From NCBI GenBank assembly GCA_024138025.1, contig JAMXBD010000093.1, forward strand, positions 1,364,001 through 1,428,000: a DNA stretch of 64,000 nt. The letters are read 5' to 3'. Source of the DNA: Combretum micranthum (Eukaryota; Streptophyta; Magnoliopsida; Myrtales; Combretaceae). A model generated the notes under the pieces. That model did not search any database and was not told where the DNA came from. It saw nothing but the letters and a program-made list of their open reading frames with translations. Below, one piece after another: positions 59,926-64,000 of this stretch. Position numbers and translations under genes: made by a program. Each line of letters opens with the position of its first letter. Within the stretch, counting starts at the first letter, position 1.

Positions 59926-61750
59926 ATGCCATCTTCTAAATCATTAAAAGAGAGCTCTAAAAGAGAAAATGAACCGGGAAATAGATTTGATGTGGGAAGA
60001 CAGCATGGAATTGGTATAAATAATAATGCGAAAAAGGTAAAATGTATGTAATGCAATAAAGTTGTTAGTAGAGGCATTTTTATATCAATAATCACTTGGC
60101 TTGTATGTGTAAAAATGTAAAGCCATTCATAAGTGTGCCAAGATGTGTTAAAGAGCATATGCTAATGATTTAGGTGAATGTAGCAGAATTATCTAAAAGG
60201 AAAAGAAAGCAAATTCATGAGATTGAAGATTTTGATGATGATGATAAGGTAAATCAATTATCCTCTAAGAAAAGAATGCCATGGATTTCTTCTTAAAAAA
60301 AGAGAAAAGTGGTGGAACATAGTTGAACTAAGGAACCATTAACCAATTTATGAAGAAAGAGTTGAGAAAAGACTATTGCCAACAATTGCTTTTTTTTATT
60401 ATTATTTTTTTTATACTAGTGCAATTCCATTAAACTGTGTGAAAAATTCAAAATTTGCAAAAATACTTGAAATGGTTGGTCGTTATAGTTGTGAACTTAA
60501 GCCTCGGTCTCATCATGAGCTAAGGGAGACATATTTGAAGAAAGAAGTAGCACAAATGAAGGAATTTCTTGAGGATTATAAAGGTGAATGGAAAAAATTG
60601 GTTGCTCTATCATGTCAGATGTATGGATTGATAGAAAAGGGCATTCCATGTGCAATTTCTTAGTAAATAACCCTCAAGGAATAGTCTTCTTATCTTCCAT
60701 TGATACTTCTGATATCTCTGAGACAACTAATAAAGTGTTTACATGTTAGATGATATTATGGAGATGATTGGCGAGGAAAATCTTGTTTAAGTGATTATAG
60801 ACAACTCCGCAAATTATCAAGCAATAGCAGAAAGATTAATGGAAAAAAGAAAAGGTTTATATTGACACCTTATGTAACATACTGCATTGATTTGATATTA
60901 GAGGACTTTGAGAACAAATTAAAGATCCATCATGGAACAATTGCAAAAGGGAGGTGAATCACTACATATATTTACTCAAGAACTATACCTATTGCAATAT
61001 TAAGGCACTGTACAAAAGAGACGAACTTAGTTAGGCCTGATGCAACTTGATTTGCTACCTTATATTTGATTTTAGGATGCCTTAACGAGTTAAAGGATAC
61101 ACTTATGACCATGTTCACTTCCAATCACTTGTTGAGCTACGAACGAGTCAAATAGAGTTGACATAGTGCTAAGCTCGAGTATGAGCTTGGCTTGAAATTT
61201 CAAAAACTCGAGCTCAATTGAGCTTGAAATTTTAAGCTTGATTTTGGCTTAAATAACACTACATGAGCTTGAGCTCAACTTGGTTAAGTTCACTCAATTT
61301 ATTTAAAGATATTTTTAATTTTAATTTAGTTAATATTAATATCTAGACTCAATTGAATTCGATTAAGTTGAGCTCGATAGAGCTCAATTAAGGTAAATAT
61401 CTAAAATTTGAGCTCATCTCATCAAACCACTCAAGTAGCTCGAGCTCAAGCTCGATTCGACTATTCCTGGATTGAACTCGAGTAAATATTGAATTGAATT
61501 CAAGTAGTTTATGAACTAGCTTTATTCATTTGCAACCTTTATCGCTGGATATCATGCAAATATTTGGGCACACAAGATGGAAAAGAAATTGTAGATTTTG
61601 AAAAAATGTTATTACTTACCTCAAAGTTGCATTTCCTTTAACAAAAGTTCTTAAATTGGAGGATTCAAATGAACAGTCAGTCATGGGCCTCATTTATCTA
61701 GAAATTGAATGTGTCAAGGAGAAGATTAAGACAAATTTAACAACGTAACG
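59926..61750 (+). pseudogene. hAT-family transposase remnant (BED finger / DUF659 type)
   Basis: Starting at the ATG at 59926, the frame gives a BED-finger-like block (QHGIGINNNAKKVKC near 60002; the next cysteines are disturbed by a TAA). A segment at 60400-60665 follows with 'LEMVGRYSCELKP' and 'HHELRETYLKKEV', typical of plant hAT proteins of the DUF659 group. Further traces run to about 61125, are interrupted by a MITE-like insert, and resume at 61546-61750 ('FPLTKVLKLEDSNEQ'). There are many stops and frame changes. hAT transposases cut and paste DNA with 8-bp target duplications; this one is dead. Confidence 0.7.
61126..61545. mobile_element. MITE-like insert rich in GAGCT / GAGCTCAAG motifs
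   Basis: Splits the hAT transposase remnant: coding-like sequence stops near 61125 and resumes near 61546. The inside repeats 'gagctcaa' and 'gagcttga' in both orientations. It is related to the fragment at 11855-12090. Exact ends and target duplication are not clear. Confidence 0.5.
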
Positions 61751-64000
61751 AAAAGGCAATATCTTAATTTTTAACTCATTACATATGTATGAGTGTGGAT
61801 ATGTTTATTTACAAGTTCGATTTCCTAAAGCATATTTTCATATTCATCTAATGTAGTTATGTGACGCAACATGAAAGTGTCATGCCTTGAGGGGTATCTT
61901 AAATATAGCAATCCATCGTACACAATATTAAAGCTTACGAATGACTTCCTTAGTCATGAAAAGGCTTTCATATCATGCACAAGACGTACAACACGTAAGA
62001 GAGAATGCATCGGAGTAGTGTAATTTACTTTGATAACAATTAAGTAATGAAACAATTGAAATGCTTAACATGAAACATAAACATGGTCAATTACAATTTT
62101 TAGGGGCATACCCCAGCTAATGTTTTCAAGTCTACACAAATATGCTTCATAGTAATCTCCAAAATATTAACATAACATAAATTGCTCATAAAGGAATTTC
62201 AAGAAGGTAAATTCCTTCTATGCTCCTACTTCTTCCGCAAAAGCTCAATGATCAACCGATAGTTTTTTCCTTATTGTCCCATCCTTGACTCAAGTCTTGA
62301 GCATACCTACTTCAACAAAATCTATGAGAGTATAAGCTTACAACATGCTTAGTAAAATATTTTCCCTTAATCGCATGACAATCATAGAAAAAAAAGTTGA
62401 TTAATCAAACGTATGCTATGCTTATGCAACAATTACAAGAAAAACATACATATGTATAGTTATCCAGAATCTATACACATAATGGATTTATACCTCTATA
62501 TCAAGGGTTAAGGAATTGTTGATGGAGGTCCTCTTGATTTTCTACTGCTAGTCGCCAAGCACTTACCCAAAGCGTTTGGTTGGCACGGCTTTGAAACTAC
62601 GATTGCATTCCTCGAGTGATGTGGATTCCCTAGGAAGGAGCATAGCCTGTATCCTAGCACGCTTGCAGCCCATCCAGCTCTACGCGAAGGAGTAGCAGCC
62701 TTCCAAAAAATGTGACTCAACAAATGCTATGTATAACCATTTTCTTGTTAACGCCATTCAATATTATGATTCATTGAGGGCGATTAATCAATTTAAACAC
62801 AGATAGCAATCAAGCATGCAAATGAATAAACATAGTTAACAAACATTTTAGCGTTGTGATATGCTTAGCATTCGCTTAATCACACAAGTAAAAGAAACAC
62901 ATGCTCAACCTTTGAGAATCCCCAATACATACCCATTTTTATCTCTTATCATGCTAGTGCAACTATTTTACAAGCACTTATCCATATCGCAATTTACTTA
63001 GTTGTAGTAATTCTCAAGAAGGAAAGTCTCGTATTCCTCATTACCTAGACAAAAAAAATACCCAAAATAAGTATTTCATAGAGGTTCTACTTCAACTTCT
63101 TCATTCTATCTTGCTATTTTCATTAAAATCGGATTATGTGAAATTCAAACTTAAAACGGCCATAATTTGCTCATTTTAACTCAAAATTTCATATATTAGA
63201 TATCGTTTTCTACCTACTCAAAAAGATATATTTATTTATAAGGTCATCTTTGTTATTTAAAGACATTGCATTCCAAAAAGGGTTGTTGTAGAATAGACAA
63301 GAAAATTCCAGCCCTCAATTTGTAATTTTTCCCAAGTTTTACTTCACTTAGACACTTTATAGCAAACATATAAATATTTCTACCTTTGAAAATCATTTAA
63401 TATTTATAATAACTCATATTATATCCATGATCCTAGTGATGTTGTCTTAAAATAAAATTTGTAAACAATATTTGTGAAAAATAGAGTTTTGTGAAAAGTC
63501 ATTCTTTAACTTGTGATTAAATTTGCTATTTTGTAAATATGTGACTCAACAAGAAATTAAGAATCATAGTTCAATATATATTTTGAAATCTCAAACATCC
63601 CATATTTGAAAAGAATTTTATATAATAGTTTATTTGATAAGACATGGTTTTACTCATTAGTGGCATGAAACTCTAAGTATATTTCCTTATGGAAAATTTC
63701 CTAAATTTGATTCTTAAACAAAATTTCAATTCTAAGATTTTGTAAATAAGAAACTTAATCAAAGAAAATCATGGTTTCATATTTATTTAGAGTTTCATGA
63801 GTATTTTATTTTCATACTAAATTTCTTTTAACTAATTATTTTCCAAAACATGAATCCTTGTGTGGTTATAAAGAAAATCATTCTAAGTTGTATCATCTTT
63901 AAAATTTTTTAAGTGAATGACTTGTTCTAATAATTCTTTTTTAATTCATAATTTTTCAACACATGGATCTTTAGGGGAGTTGTTAGAAGAAAACTAAAAT
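61751..64000. repeat. AT-rich, possibly LTR-derived end of the window
   Basis: A TGTCATGCC string near 61880, the 'atcaagggtt' block near 62500, a less AT-rich patch at 62560-62700 and an 'aaaacggccataatttg' block near 63155 are all reminiscent of plant Ty3-type LTRs. No primer site or open frame with a domain is visible. The minus-strand frame at 62508-62723 is unsupported. Confidence 0.25.

Noticed and set aside
59895..60158. Minus-strand 87-codon frame
   Set aside because: Antisense of the hAT transposase BED-finger region.

Overview
The window looks like AT-rich nuclear DNA of a flowering plant, most likely a eudicot. The evidence is spliced plant receptor-kinase genes, Ty1/copia retrotransposons primed by initiator-Met tRNA, hAT elements with 8-bp target duplications, a miniature LTR element and an integrated caulimovirid. 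I cannot name the species. I see no rRNA or tRNA gene, no CRISPR array and no bacterial gene.

The core is a head-to-tail tandem array, all on the plus strand, of G-type lectin S-receptor-like serine/threonine kinase genes (SD1/SRK type). The copies are at 6276-10579 (copy 1), 24474-28675 (copy 2), 30680-32065 (copy 3, a deletion relic), 35849-39438 (copy 4) and 45629-49211 (copy 5). There is also an exon-7 remnant at 43668-44283, and a probable lost copy between 3 and 4. I could place all seven exons in copies 1, 2, 4 and 5: exon 1 = signal peptide, B-lectin, S-locus glycoprotein, EGF-like and PAN domains; exon 2 = membrane segment; exons 3-7 = kinase. None of the five has an open frame as written. 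Copy 5 is one base from open, copy 1 two bases, copy 4 has two nonsense codons and one frameshift, and copy 2 has six frameshifts. The kinase halves form two types (copies 1-3 versus 4-5), while exon 1 is similar in all of them.

Between the kinase copies, 12.1-23.2 kb is a nest of transposons. An old minus-strand copia element contains a degenerate satellite, which is split by an hAT element (14139-16508). That element is itself split by a second hAT element (14873-16156). A second copia element (17650-21997) with short LTRs also lies in the outer one. A probable solo LTR (33367-34770) sits upstream of copy 4, and a 5'-truncated copia element (about 40760-43575) lies between copies 4 and 5.

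The right part (52.3-59.2 kb) holds a miniature LTR element (TRIM) whose right LTR runs straight into a degraded endogenous caulimovirid. The virus-derived part shows a capsid-type region, CCHC knuckle, protease, reverse transcriptase, RNase H and a second downstream reading frame. After it comes a broken hAT transposase gene (59926-61750) interrupted by a MITE-like insert. The window ends (1-5 kb and 61.7-64 kb) are repeat-derived AT-rich DNA with LTR-like features but no supportable gene.

Functionally, the kinase cluster would encode plasma-membrane receptors of the lectin-RLK family. As read, it is a largely decayed tandem array being broken up by mobile elements. One caution: every frameshift in the four full-length kinase copies is a deletion, so consensus errors in the assembly should be excluded before calling them all dead.
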